Part shown: positions 9,395 to 17,688 of the stretch, piece after piece | Layout of the letters: every line of letters begins with the position of its first letter | Numbering within the stretch: position 1 is the stretch's first letter | Assembly (NCBI RefSeq): GCF_013912065.1 | Contig: NZ_JACESA010000007.1 | Span: forward strand, 62,001 to 126,000 | DNA length: 64,000 nucleotides | From: Brevundimonas sp. | Lineage (GTDB): Bacteria > Pseudomonadota > Alphaproteobacteria > Caulobacterales > Caulobacteraceae | Direction: 5' to 3' | Translations under genes and position numbers: made by a program | Notes under the pieces: generated by a model | Databases searched by the model: none | What the model was told of the DNA's origin: nothing | The model's input: the letters and a program-made list of their open reading frames with translations, nothing else

Positions 9395-10720
9395 ATGAAG
9401 CTTTTGGGGCTGGCGATGGCGGCGCTGATGGCGACGACCACGGCTGCGTCGGCGCAGCAAACCCCCGCTGGGGCAGGGGTTTCTCCGGCGACGACGACGA
9501 CGTTCGTCGAAGCTGGGCGGCTGCTGGCCGATCCGGCGAGCGGCGTTGTGCAGCGCGGTAAAACTCTCGTGATCAGAGGGAACCAAGTCGTTGAAGTGCG
9601 CGACGGCTTCGTCGGCGACGCCTCGATGGGCAAGATTGTGGACCTTCGCGACTCCTTCGTCCTGCCCGGTCTCCTCGACAGCCATGTCCATCTGACGAGC
9701 CAGCAGAACCCCAATTCACGGCTTGAGGTGGTGACCCAGTCAGACGCGGCCAAGGCCATGGTCGGCGCCCGCTATGCGCGCCGCACCCTGATGGCCGGCT
9801 TCACCACGGTCGCCGATCTGGGCGCCAGCAACCAGGCTATTTTCGCTCTGCGCGACGCGGTGAAGAGCGGAGACGTGCCCGGTCCACGCATTATCGCGGC
9901 GGGGTCCTCCGTTTCCATTCACGGAGGCCATGGCGACGCCAACGGTTTCCGGGACGACGTCCTGCACCTGCTGTCGCCGGAAAGCGTCTGTTCGGGCGTC
10001 GAGGACTGCATGCGGGCGGTGCGGACCCAGGTCCGCTCCGGCGCCGACATCATCAAGATCAACGCGACGGGCGGCGTCCTGTCCAACACCTCCGCAGGTC
10101 TGGCCCAGCAATTCACGAATCCCGAGCTGGCGGCCATCGTCGCAAGCGCCCACCGCATGGGCCGTCAGGTCACGGCGCATGCCCACGGCGTGGACGGGAT
10201 CAACGCCTTCCTGCAGGCGGGCGGGGATTCCATCGAACACGGCACCTATCTGGACGACCAGTCGATCCGACTGTTCAAACAGAACGGCGCCTGGCTGGTG
10301 CCGACCCTGCTGGCTGGGGACTTCGTGGCCCGGATCGCCTCGGGACCGAACAACTTCTTCACCCCGGCCCAGACCGCCAAGGCGCTGGAGGCCGGACCGA
10401 AGATGCTGGACATGGCGCGGCGCGCCCATGAGGGCGGCGTGAAGATCGCCTTCGGAACCGACTCCGGGGTCTCGGCCCACGGCGACAACGCCCAGGAGTT
10501 CGCGCTTCTGGTCCGCGCCGGTCTGACCCCGCTGGAGGCGATCCAGGCCGCCACCGTCGGCGCCGCCGAACATCTGCGTATCTCGAATGAGGCCGGGCGG
10601 ATCGCGCCGGGCATGCCGGCCGACATCGTCGCCGTGACGGGCGATCCGCTGACCGACGTCACCGAACTGGAGCGGATGAGGTTCGTGATGAAGGGCGGGG
10701 TGGTCTACCGCGCCGACTGA
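9395..10720 (+). CDS. Secreted metal-dependent amidohydrolase (COG1228 type)
   Basis: 441 residues from the ATG at 9395, which has GGGAGGA just upstream. The signal peptide is MKLLGLAMAALMATTTAASAQ. Amidohydrolase-superfamily metal ligands are visible: DSHVHLT, the lysine of DIIKINATGG, HAHG, SIEHGTYLD and the aspartate of FGTDSG. The HGGHGDANGFRDD segment resembles the Caulobacter group of this superfamily that includes prolidases and dipeptide carboxypeptidases, so a peptide substrate in the periplasm is likely but unproven. The C-terminal NEAGRIAPGMPADIVAVTGDPL is the usual composite beta-sandwich. Its last 16 bases overlap the end of lpxK on the opposite strand. Confidence 0.88.
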   Translation: MKLLGLAMAALMATTTAASAQQTPAGAGVSPATTTTFVEAGRLLADPASGVVQRGKTLVIRGNQVVEVRDGFVGDASMGKIVDLRDSFVLPGLLDSHVHLTSQQNPNSRLEVVTQSDAAKAMVGARYARRTLMAGFTTVADLGASNQAIFALRDAVKSGDVPGPRIIAAGSSVSIHGGHGDANGFRDDVLHLLSPESVCSGVEDCMRAVRTQVRSGADIIKINATGGVLSNTSAGLAQQFTNPELAAIVASAHRMGRQVTAHAHGVDGINAFLQAGGDSIEHGTYLDDQSIRLFKQNGAWLVPTLLAGDFVARIASGPNNFFTPAQTAKALEAGPKMLDMARRAHEGGVKIAFGTDSGVSAHGDNAQEFALLVRAGLTPLEAIQAATVGAAEHLRISNEAGRIAPGMPADIVAVTGDPLTDVTELERMRFVMKGGVVYRAD

Positions 10721-11736
10721 AGCCGGTCCGTCCCGATCTTCTCGGCAAGGAAGGCGGCGAAAGCCGGCTCAACCTCGAACCGGGCGACGACCGGCCAGGC
10801 CGTCACGCGGGTCCGTTGATCGGGCGTCAGCCGCACCCAGTCCTTTTCCGTCGTCACCAGGCCGGCGTCGTAGATCGCCGCCCGGTCCTGCAGGAACTTG
10901 AGATCCTCGGGTCGGTAGGCCGCATGGTCGGGGAAGGGAACGAAATCGACCAGGTCGCAGCCCGCCGACTTCAGCGAGCGTTCGACTTTCCACGGTTTGG
11001 CGATACCGGCGAACCCGACCTGCGGCCCCGTCGGCGGCGCGCCTTCGGGCGTCAGCCGGGCGACGAAGACGGGCAGGTCGCCGAAGACCGCCAGCAGTTC
11101 GGGATCGGCCGTCTCGACATCGGTCGGCAGCATCACCACCACGGCGTCGGCGCGGGCCAGGCCGGCCTTCAACGGTTCGCGCATCGGACCGGACGGAAAG
11201 ACCGAACCATCCCCGAACGGCCATTCGTCGCCGCGGGTCTCGCCGTCCACGACGATCAGGCTGACGCTCTTCCTCAGGGCCGGGTTCTGGTGCCCGTCGT
11301 CCAGCACCAGGGCCTGCGCCCCTCGCGCCGCCGCTGCTCGGGCCCCGGCGACTCGGTCGCGGGAAATCCAGGCGGGGGCGCCCTGCGCCAGCATCAGGGG
11401 TTCGTCGCCGACATCCGCCGCCGTGTGGACTGACGGATCGACGCGGACTGGACCTTCCAGCCGGCCGCCATAGCCGCGCGACAGACCCTGGGCCTCGATC
11501 CCCGCCGCCCGCAGCAGGCGCAGCACCTCGCGCGTCACCGGGGTCTTGCCCGATCCGCCGACGGTCAGATTGCCGACCGAGATCACCGCGCAGCCCGGAT
11601 CGACCGGAATGGTCCGCGCGATCTTCCGGGCCGTGACCCCGGCCCAGATCCAGCCCAGCGGCTTCAGCAGGCTGCGGGTGACACGGGCATGGTCGCGGTC
11701 GCGCACATACCACCAGCGAGGAGTGTTCAGCTTCAT
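10705..11736 (-). CDS. lpxK: Tetraacyldisaccharide 4'-kinase
   Basis: Phosphorylates the 4' position of the lipid A disaccharide precursor at the inner face of the cytoplasmic membrane. The 343-residue protein has the family's P-loop SVGNLTVGGSGKTP (about 53-66) followed by the SRGYGG block, VLDDGHQNP and a C-terminal TTEKDWVRLTP motif. An N-terminal hydrophobic segment (about 25-35) fits membrane association. Its ATG overlaps the kdtA stop by four bases (ATGA), so it is translationally coupled as the last gene of the lipid A/core cluster. Confidence 0.95.
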   Translation of the reverse strand: MKLNTPRWWYVRDRDHARVTRSLLKPLGWIWAGVTARKIARTIPVDPGCAVISVGNLTVGGSGKTPVTREVLRLLRAAGIEAQGLSRGYGGRLEGPVRVDPSVHTAADVGDEPLMLAQGAPAWISRDRVAGARAAAARGAQALVLDDGHQNPALRKSVSLIVVDGETRGDEWPFGDGSVFPSGPMREPLKAGLARADAVVVMLPTDVETADPELLAVFGDLPVFVARLTPEGAPPTGPQVGFAGIAKPWKVERSLKSAGCDLVDFVPFPDHAAYRPEDLKFLQDRAAIYDAGLVTTEKDWVRLTPDQRTRVTAWPVVARFEVEPAFAAFLAEKIGTDRLQSAR

Positions 11737-13037
11737 CGCCCAGACCTAGCCATGGCCCGCGCGGGGGGTGTCAGCGGCGACAGGAAGGTCCACAGCCGGT
11801 CCAGATCACCGCCCGCCTCGGCCGCGGCGCGACGGGCGCGCTCGCCCATGGCCTTGGCCGCCGACGGATCGGCCAGCAGCGGCGCGATGGCGTCGGCCAG
11901 ATCCCACGGCGCCTGTACCAGGATCAGACCGCCGGCCTGGGACAGGGCCGAGGTGACGGCGGCCCAGTTGGAGGCGTCAGGCCCGGTGATCGTCGGCCGC
12001 GCCAGACGCGCAGGCTCCAACGGATTATGCCCCCCGACCGGCCCCAGCCCCAGGGCCGGCGCGAACGAGCCGCCCATAACCACCACATCGGCCAGGCGCA
12101 AAAACAGGCCCATCTCGTTCAGGGTGTCGGCCAGATAGACGTCGGTGTCGCGCCCGATGGTCTCGCCCCGCGACCGCATGGCGAAGGCCACGCCCTCGCG
12201 CTGGAGGGCCGTCGCGATCTGCGGCCCGCGCTCCGGGTGACGCGGCAGCAGGATCAGACAGGCGCGCTCGGCCAGCTTGTCTAGGGCGCGGACGATGGCG
12301 ATCTCTTCGCCCTCATGAGTGCTTGCGGCGACCACGACGGGCCGGTCGCCGATCGCTGCGCTCAGACGGCTGAAGGCGGCGGTGTCATGAGGCAGGGGAT
12401 CGCCCGCCAGCTTCAGATTGACCAGGCCGTCGATGTGGGCGCCCAGTCGTTCCAGCCGTTCCGCCGAGGCCGCGTCCTGCGGCAGGACCAGATCGAACGC
12501 CTCCATCACCGCTCGCGCCGAGGCCGGAAACCGCGCCCAGCCGTCGACGGTCTTTTCGGTGATCCGCGCGCTGACCAGGGCCAGTTTCACTCCGCGCCGA
12601 TGCGCCTCCAGCAGCATATTGGGCCAAAGTTCGCTTTCGACGAAGATGGCCAGGCCGGGCCGCCAGTGATCCAGGAACCGCGCGACCACGCCTGGCCCGT
12701 CCACTGGAGCGTACTGGTGGATCACACCCTTGGGCAGGCGGTCGGCCAGGATTCGCGCAGAGGTCACGGTGCCCGACGTCACCAGCACCGTCAGGTCCGG
12801 CCGTGTCTTCACGAACCGCTCGACCAGGGGCAACAGGGACAGGGTCTCGCCGACGCTGACGCCGTGCAGCCAGACTAGGTCGCCGTCCGGGCGTTCGACG
12901 CCGGCGAACCCCATCCGTTCATCGACGCGAACCGGGTCTTCCTTGCCCTTGGCGGCGCGGGCATCCAGCAGACGCGGCGCCAGGGGCTCCAGGGCGCGGG
13001 TCAGCAGCCGATAGGCCAGCAGGGGCAGGGGCTTCAC
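11733..13037 (-). CDS. kdtA: 3-deoxy-D-manno-octulosonic acid (Kdo) transferase
   Basis: Adds Kdo to lipid A precursor (also called WaaA). About 434 residues, started from a GTG at 13037 that overlaps the stop of the upstream acyltransferase gene (GTGA). The N-terminus VKPLPLLAYRLLTRALEPLAPRLL is membrane-associating. Family blocks include WLHGVSVGETLSLLPLVE, TSGTVTSARI, FVESELWPNMLLEAHRRG and GGSFAPALGLGPVGGHNPLEPA. An open frame continues upstream inside the acyltransferase gene, but that part is an out-of-frame shadow. Followed by lpxK with another 4-base overlap. Confidence 0.95.
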   Translation of the reverse strand: MKPLPLLAYRLLTRALEPLAPRLLDARAAKGKEDPVRVDERMGFAGVERPDGDLVWLHGVSVGETLSLLPLVERFVKTRPDLTVLVTSGTVTSARILADRLPKGVIHQYAPVDGPGVVARFLDHWRPGLAIFVESELWPNMLLEAHRRGVKLALVSARITEKTVDGWARFPASARAVMEAFDLVLPQDAASAERLERLGAHIDGLVNLKLAGDPLPHDTAAFSRLSAAIGDRPVVVAASTHEGEEIAIVRALDKLAERACLILLPRHPERGPQIATALQREGVAFAMRSRGETIGRDTDVYLADTLNEMGLFLRLADVVVMGGSFAPALGLGPVGGHNPLEPARLARPTITGPDASNWAAVTSALSQAGGLILVQAPWDLADAIAPLLADPSAAKAMGERARRAAAEAGGDLDRLWTFLSPLTPPARAMARSGR

Positions 13038-13717
13038 GACTTCAGGCCCGTGATCGCATCGGCGCGCGCCTCGACGGCGTTCAGCCGCTCGGCCCAGTCC
13101 AGCCGCACATGGTCCAGGTCGTCGCCGGTCGGATAGTCGGCCACGTCCCAGACGATGGCCCCCCGGCCGAAGGGCAGGGGAATGACGGCCCGGTCCCAGC
13201 TGTTCAGCCGGATGGCCGGATTGCACGACATGCCGATGAACAGGGTCGGAACCTTCGAAATCTTGGCCATCATCGGCAGGCCCTCGGCCATCTGGCGCGC
13301 CGGACCGCGCGGCCCGTCGGGCGTGATGGCCAGGGCGCCGTCCTTCAACTGACGCAGACCGGCCCGCAGGGCCTGGGCGCCCCCCTTGTCGCGGTCGGCC
13401 TTGTCCTTGTTCGACGATGACCCCCGGATGGCCGGGAAACCCTGAAGCGCGACGGCCTTGGCGATGAACTGACCGTCGGCGGACAGCGAGATCAGGGCCT
13501 TGGCCGGCTGGGCCCGGTCCAGCGGCCAACTGGCGGGCGCCAGGCTGATGCGCGAATGCCAGAAGGCGCACAGGACGCCGCCGCCCCTGGCCCAGACATC
13601 CTCCGCCACCGTCTGGTTCTCATGGGTCCAGCGGATGGTGGCGATGCAGAACCGCATCCACTGGGCGAGGATGAAGGACAGGGCCGCCTGGACAGCCGGT
13701 ATGCGCAGCGGTCTCAC
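13034..13717 (-). CDS. DUF374 lysophospholipid acyltransferase family protein
   Basis: 227 residues from a GTG at 13717 overlapping the upstream exporter's stop codon. The protein belongs to the LPLAT-like DUF374 family. FWHSRISLAP supplies an HxxxxA/P version of the acyltransferase motif, and TPDGPRGPARQMAEG is the family's signature. It sits between the MsbA-type exporter and Kdo transferase in a coupled cluster, so lipid A or envelope lipid acylation or transport is the natural guess. The substrate is not established. Confidence 0.85.
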   Translation of the reverse strand: MRPLRIPAVQAALSFILAQWMRFCIATIRWTHENQTVAEDVWARGGGVLCAFWHSRISLAPASWPLDRAQPAKALISLSADGQFIAKAVALQGFPAIRGSSSNKDKADRDKGGAQALRAGLRQLKDGALAITPDGPRGPARQMAEGLPMMAKISKVPTLFIGMSCNPAIRLNSWDRAVIPLPFGRGAIVWDVADYPTGDDLDHVRLDWAERLNAVEARADAITGLKS

Positions 13718-15552
13718 GCGACGGACTCGACCGACGGAGCGCCGCCGTCCAGCGACTGCTGGCGGGCCAGGCGCGCATAGAGGCCGCCCCGGGCTACCAG
13801 GGCCTCGTGCGAGCCCTGCTCGACCACCCGTCCGGCCTCGATCACATAGATGCGGTCGGCGTTGCGCACGGTCGACAGGCGGTGGGCGATCATCAGGGTG
13901 GCGCGGCCCTGCATCAACCGCTCCAGCGCCGCCTGGACCAGGGCCTCGCTCTCGGTGTCCAAGGCGCTGGTGGCCTCGTCCAGCAGCAGGATGGGGGCGT
14001 CCTTGACGAAGGCGCGGGCGATGGCGATCCGCTGGCGCTGCCCGCCCGACAGGCGCAGCCCCGCCTCGCCCGCGCGGGTGTCGTACCCCTCGGGCAGGGC
14101 GGTGATGAAGTCATGGGCGGCAGCCGAACGGGCCGCATCCTCGATCTGGGCCTGCGTCGCGCCCGGCCGGCCATACGCGATATTGGCGGCGATGGTGTCG
14201 TCGAACAGGAAGGGCTCCTGCGTCACCAGGGCGATATGGTCGCGCAGGTCGTTGATCCGCAGCGACCGCACGTCGGCGCCGTTGATCGTCACCGCCCCGC
14301 CGGTCACGTCGTAGAAGCGCGGCAAAAGGCTCAGGATCGTGCTCTTGCCGCCGCCCGACGGACCGACCAGGGCCACCGTCTCGCCCGGCGCGACCCGCAG
14401 GGACACTCCGTCCAGCGTCGGCGCCACGCCCTGTGCGGCGGGGGCATAGGCGAACGACACCTGGTCCAGCACCACCTCGACCGGCCCGGCGGCCAGGGGC
14501 GCGGCATCGGTCGCCTCGCGGATCTCCGGCTCGATGTCCAGGGCGCCGAACAGGCGCCGCGCCGCGGTGAAGCCCTCCGCCATCACCGTGGCCAGATTGG
14601 TCACCTGGCGCAGGGCCTGACCGGCGGCCAGCAGCATGCCGATGAAGGCGGCGAACCCGCCCACCGTCATCTCGCCCGACTGCGACCGCCACCCGGCATA
14701 GGCCATCACCGCCGCCACCACGACATAGGCGACCATGTCGCTGGACGGACCGGCGAAGGCGCGGGCGTTGGCTCCCTTGATGACGTGGCGCTGGCGACGG
14801 GCCACCACCTCGGCGACCCGGTCCTGCTCGGCCGCCTCGCGGTTCTCGATCTTGATCAGCCGGACCCCGTCCAGATTCTCCATCAGGGCGGTGGACAGGT
14901 TCTCGGTCTCGGCCATGGCCCCGCGCGCCGCCTTGCGGGTCTTGCGCCCGAACCGGCGCAGCACCAGGGCCACCAGGGGCACGCCCAGCAGCACGACCAT
15001 GGTCAACTGCCAGTCGATGAACCCCATATAGATCAGCACCGCGATCAGGGTCAGCAGGTTCTGGGTGTAGTTGACCACGCCCGAGGTGAAGGCCTCGCGC
15101 ACCATGTTCGCGTCGAACAGGACCGACGAGACGAAGCCGCCCGAATGCTGGCTGCGAAGCCGAGCCAGGTCAGCGCGGATCATGGCTCCGAACAGACGGA
15201 CCTGGATGTCGCCGACGATGGTATGGCCCAGCCGGTTGACGAGGGCCGCCTGGCCAATCGCCGCCAGGGTCCGCAGCACGGCGACGGTCAGAATAGCGGT
15301 CGGGATCCAGATGATCGCCCGGTCGGGAGGAAAGCGGATCAGGCCAAACAGGCTGATCGGTTCGGTCCCGCCCAGGAACAGGCCGTTCACCGCCGGCTCC
15401 AGCAGTTTCAGCAGGGCGGCGGTCAGCAGGCCCGTGGCGGCCGCGCACAGCACCGACAGGATCAGCGATCCCTTGTGCCGGGACAGATAGTCCCGCCAGA
15501 TCCGCGCCAGCAGGGCGCGCAAGGGCATGGTCTCGGAGGCGGGCGCGGTCAT
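13714..15552 (-). CDS. msbA: MsbA-type ABC exporter (lipid A flippase-like)
   Basis: Half-size ABC exporter of about 612 residues: a six-helix membrane domain (about 25-320) fused to a nucleotide-binding domain. Walker A VGPSGGGKST, Q-loop TQEPFLFDD, signature LSGGQRQR, Walker B ILLLDEATSALD and switch histidine AHRLS are all intact. Context with DUF374, kdtA and lpxK supports lipid A/LPS core transport across the inner membrane. I chose the ATG at 15552; a TTG at 15582 would add ten polar residues. First gene of the coupled four-gene unit. A multidrug exporter function cannot be excluded from sequence alone. Confidence 0.88.
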   Translation of the reverse strand: MTAPASETMPLRALLARIWRDYLSRHKGSLILSVLCAAATGLLTAALLKLLEPAVNGLFLGGTEPISLFGLIRFPPDRAIIWIPTAILTVAVLRTLAAIGQAALVNRLGHTIVGDIQVRLFGAMIRADLARLRSQHSGGFVSSVLFDANMVREAFTSGVVNYTQNLLTLIAVLIYMGFIDWQLTMVVLLGVPLVALVLRRFGRKTRKAARGAMAETENLSTALMENLDGVRLIKIENREAAEQDRVAEVVARRQRHVIKGANARAFAGPSSDMVAYVVVAAVMAYAGWRSQSGEMTVGGFAAFIGMLLAAGQALRQVTNLATVMAEGFTAARRLFGALDIEPEIREATDAAPLAAGPVEVVLDQVSFAYAPAAQGVAPTLDGVSLRVAPGETVALVGPSGGGKSTILSLLPRFYDVTGGAVTINGADVRSLRINDLRDHIALVTQEPFLFDDTIAANIAYGRPGATQAQIEDAARSAAAHDFITALPEGYDTRAGEAGLRLSGGQRQRIAIARAFVKDAPILLLDEATSALDTESEALVQAALERLMQGRATLMIAHRLSTVRNADRIYVIEAGRVVEQGSHEALVARGGLYARLARQQSLDGGAPSVESVA

Positions 15553-15632
15553 CGGCTCTCGGTCGGACGGCTTGCGATCCAAGTCAAGCCGACACAGGTG
15601 ACGCGGCGGCTCAGTATCGCTATCTGGCGGCC

Positions 15633-16298
15633 ATGGCGCGCTTTGATCTTTCGACCGCGATGGGCCGTTTCCGGGCGCATTGGCATTATTTCTGGGCGGA
15701 CCACGCCTTTCTCAGGCTGGCGTTTTCGAACGCTCACTGGCTGGGCCCAGACCTGGTCCGCACCAACCAGCCGTCGCCGCGCCAACTGGCCTACTGGAAA
15801 TCCAAGGGCGTCCGCACCGTCATCAATCTGCGCGGACAGAGGGACGAGGGCTATTACTGGCTGGAGCGCGAGGCTTGCGAACGGCTGGGCCTGACCCTGA
15901 TCGACGCGCCGCTGGATTCGCGCGATCCGCCCCAGACCGACCGCATCCACCGCGCCCGCGACCTGTTCAAGACGATCCAGTATCCGGTCCTGATCCACTG
16001 CAAGTCCGGCGCGGACCGGGCGGGGATGATGGCCGTCCTCTATCGCCATTTTCACCTGGGCGAGCCGATCTCGGTCGCCATGAACCAGCTGTCGAAGAAA
16101 TACCTGCACTCGCGCGAGGGCCTGACAGGCGTGCTGGACTATACGCTGGAGAAATACGTCAACGAGATCGAGCCACGGGGGATCAGCTTCATCGACTGGG
16201 TCGACAGCCCCGACTACGACCCCAAGGCGATCCGCGCCGAGTTCAAGGCCGGCTGGTGGGGCACGTTGCTGACCGAGAAATTGCTGAAGCGCGAATAG
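15633..16298 (+). CDS. Protein tyrosine / dual-specificity phosphatase-like protein
   Basis: 221 residues with the cysteine phosphatase signature HCKSGADRAG at 122-131 (C123 nucleophile, R129) and an upstream aspartate candidate in LDSRDPPQTD (about 94-104). The N-terminus contains GPDLVRTNQPSP and VINLRGQRDEGYY, typical of bacterial DSP-like proteins. The target could be phosphotyrosine, a phosphoinositide or a lipid phosphate. Proximity to lipid A genes (divergent, 80 bases from the exporter start) makes an envelope substrate an attractive but unproven idea. No signal peptide is evident, so it is probably cytoplasmic. Confidence 0.85.
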   Translation: MARFDLSTAMGRFRAHWHYFWADHAFLRLAFSNAHWLGPDLVRTNQPSPRQLAYWKSKGVRTVINLRGQRDEGYYWLEREACERLGLTLIDAPLDSRDPPQTDRIHRARDLFKTIQYPVLIHCKSGADRAGMMAVLYRHFHLGEPISVAMNQLSKKYLHSREGLTGVLDYTLEKYVNEIEPRGISFIDWVDSPDYDPKAIRAEFKAGWWGTLLTEKLLKRE

Positions 16299-16301
16299 GC
16301 G

Positions 16302-16508
16302 TCAGCCCCAGGGACCGTTCTTGGAAACGTCGTCGCCGTTTTTGGACTTCGCTCCCAACTCGGCGTCGCGCCGCGCCTTGCGATCCGCTTCCCACTTCTT
16401 GAACCAGCGCGCATAGCCGATGTGTCCCCGCAGTGAGATGCTGAACAGGGCCAGCACCGCCAGCAGGCTGACCAGCTGGAAAATCTGTTGGGGTTCGAGG
16501 TTCATCAT
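16302..16508 (-). CDS. Small membrane protein with charged C-terminal tail
   Basis: About 68 residues: one membrane helix (about 10-27, FQLVSLLAVLALFSISLRG), then a basic/charged cytoplasmic tail ending in GDDVSKNGPWG. Two adjacent ATG codons (16508 and 16505) could serve as start. It converges on the phosphatase gene with a 3-base gap. No function recognised. The clear helix-plus-charged-tail design supports a real gene. Confidence 0.65.
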   Translation of the reverse strand: MMNLEPQQIFQLVSLLAVLALFSISLRGHIGYARWFKKWEADRKARRDAELGAKSKNGDDVSKNGPWG

Positions 16509-16556
16509 GACCAAGCGTCCGTTCAGGGAGCGGGTTCCCGCTCCCTTATAGCGCGA

Positions 16557-16802
16557 TCAGGCCGCGTCGCCGCGCGGATCGATCAGCCTGTGGGCGTGCA
16601 GAATGAAATAGCGCATGTGGGCGTTGTCGACGGTGGCCTGGGCGCGGGCCTTCCAGGCCTTCTTGGCTTCGTCATAGCTGCCATAGGCGCCGACGAATTC
16701 GACCTGAGACACGTCGCGGAACACCGGCTCGTTCGGGTGGCGCAGCTCGCCGCCGATGACGAGGTGAAGCAGTTGCGCGGGGACGGAGGATTGATCGACC
16801 AT
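16557..16802 (-). CDS. DUF4170 domain protein
   Basis: 81 residues from the ATG at 16802. The core LLHLVIGGELRHPNEPVFRDVSQVEFVGAYGSYDEAKKAWKARAQATVDNAHMRYFILHAHRLI matches the alphaproteobacterial DUF4170 family in size and pattern. Such genes commonly sit between cysQ-like and lipid A genes, as here. Cytoplasmic, function unknown. An in-frame opening further upstream is rejected because it lacks similarity to the conserved N-terminus. Confidence 0.8.
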   Translation of the reverse strand: MVDQSSVPAQLLHLVIGGELRHPNEPVFRDVSQVEFVGAYGSYDEAKKAWKARAQATVDNAHMRYFILHAHRLIDPRGDAA

Positions 16803-16893
16803 CGAATGTCCTTGGGGCTGGGGAGGCGTTCGCGGGGGGCATAGGCCCAGAACGCCCAAGGATCAATGTCGAACGGGTTTTTCAGCCCCCGCC

Positions 16894-17688
16894 TTAGGTC
16901 GATATCGGTACGTTTTTACAGCGCCGCACGATCAGCGGATGCAGAGCCGGGGCCGCGCAGACCAGGCTGGACTGTCGGGGGTCGGGGCGGTTGAAGGCCC
17001 AGGCCCGGCCGTGGTGGTCGCTGACCTTGGCGCCGGCCTCCTCGGCGATCAGGCTGCCTGCGGCGACGTCCCAGTCCCATTTGGGCGTCAGGGCCAGGGC
17101 GGCGTCGAAGGCGCCGGCCGCCACCAGGGCCATGCGATAGGCCAGGGCGTTGCGTTTCGAAAATCGCAGCGGCGGCCAGGGCTCGTCCCAGTGCGGCCCC
17201 TCGATCATCCGCGCATCCCCCAGCACCGAGGCGTCGTCCAGGGTGTCGGCGTCCGAGGCCCGGACCAGGGCGCCGTTCCGTCGCGCCCCGCCGCCGTGCG
17301 TCGCCTCATAGGTCTCCTGCACCTCGGGGGCGTGGATGACGGCTGCGACCACGCGCCCGTCCTCGATCACGGCGATGGGCACGCACCACCAGGGTTGTCG
17401 CTTCATATAGGCGACGGTGCCGTCCACCGGATCGACCACGAAGATGCGCCGCTTCGACAGCCGATCCGGCGAATCCGCCGTCTCTTCCGACAGCCAGCCA
17501 TAGTCGGGGCGGGCGGCCAGCAGACGGTCCTTCAACATGGCGTCCACCGCCAGGTCGCCGCTGGTGACGGGCGAACCGCCGATCTTGGACTCGACCCTCA
17601 GCCCCGCCGCGCGCTCGGCGACCGCCAGGGCGCCGGCGTCGAGCGCCGCCTGTCGGATCAGCTCCAGATCAGCGTTCAGGTCCATCAT
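16894..17688 (-). CDS. cysQ: 3'(2'),5'-bisphosphate nucleotidase / inositol monophosphatase family
   Basis: 264 residues of the lithium-sensitive phosphatase fold. Metal-binding motifs are present: WLSEETADS, VVDPVDGTVAYMKR (the DPxDGT motif) and WDWDVAAGSLIAEEAGA. The CysQ subgroup hydrolyses 3'-phosphoadenosine 5'-phosphate to AMP during sulfate assimilation. CysQ is favoured by size and by neighbours, but an inositol monophosphatase cannot be excluded. The start overlaps the pmbA/tldE stop by four bases, implying coupled translation. Confidence 0.87.
   Translation of the reverse strand: MMDLNADLELIRQAALDAGALAVAERAAGLRVESKIGGSPVTSGDLAVDAMLKDRLLAARPDYGWLSEETADSPDRLSKRRIFVVDPVDGTVAYMKRQPWWCVPIAVIEDGRVVAAVIHAPEVQETYEATHGGGARRNGALVRASDADTLDDASVLGDARMIEGPHWDEPWPPLRFSKRNALAYRMALVAAGAFDAALALTPKWDWDVAAGSLIAEEAGAKVSDHHGRAWAFNRPDPRQSSLVCAAPALHPLIVRRCKNVPIST

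Noticed and set aside
15583-15632. Search for a tRNA gene or IS ends in the gap between msbA and the phosphatase
   Set aside because: No T-loop-like GGTTCGAATCC, no terminal inverted repeats; the same search across the other intergenic gaps also found none, and no CRISPR-like regular repeats.
13807-15894. 695-codon open frame antisense to the msbA-type gene
   Set aside because: His/Gln/Gly-rich nonsense composition typical of antisense frames in high-GC genomes; the opposite frame has every ABC motif.
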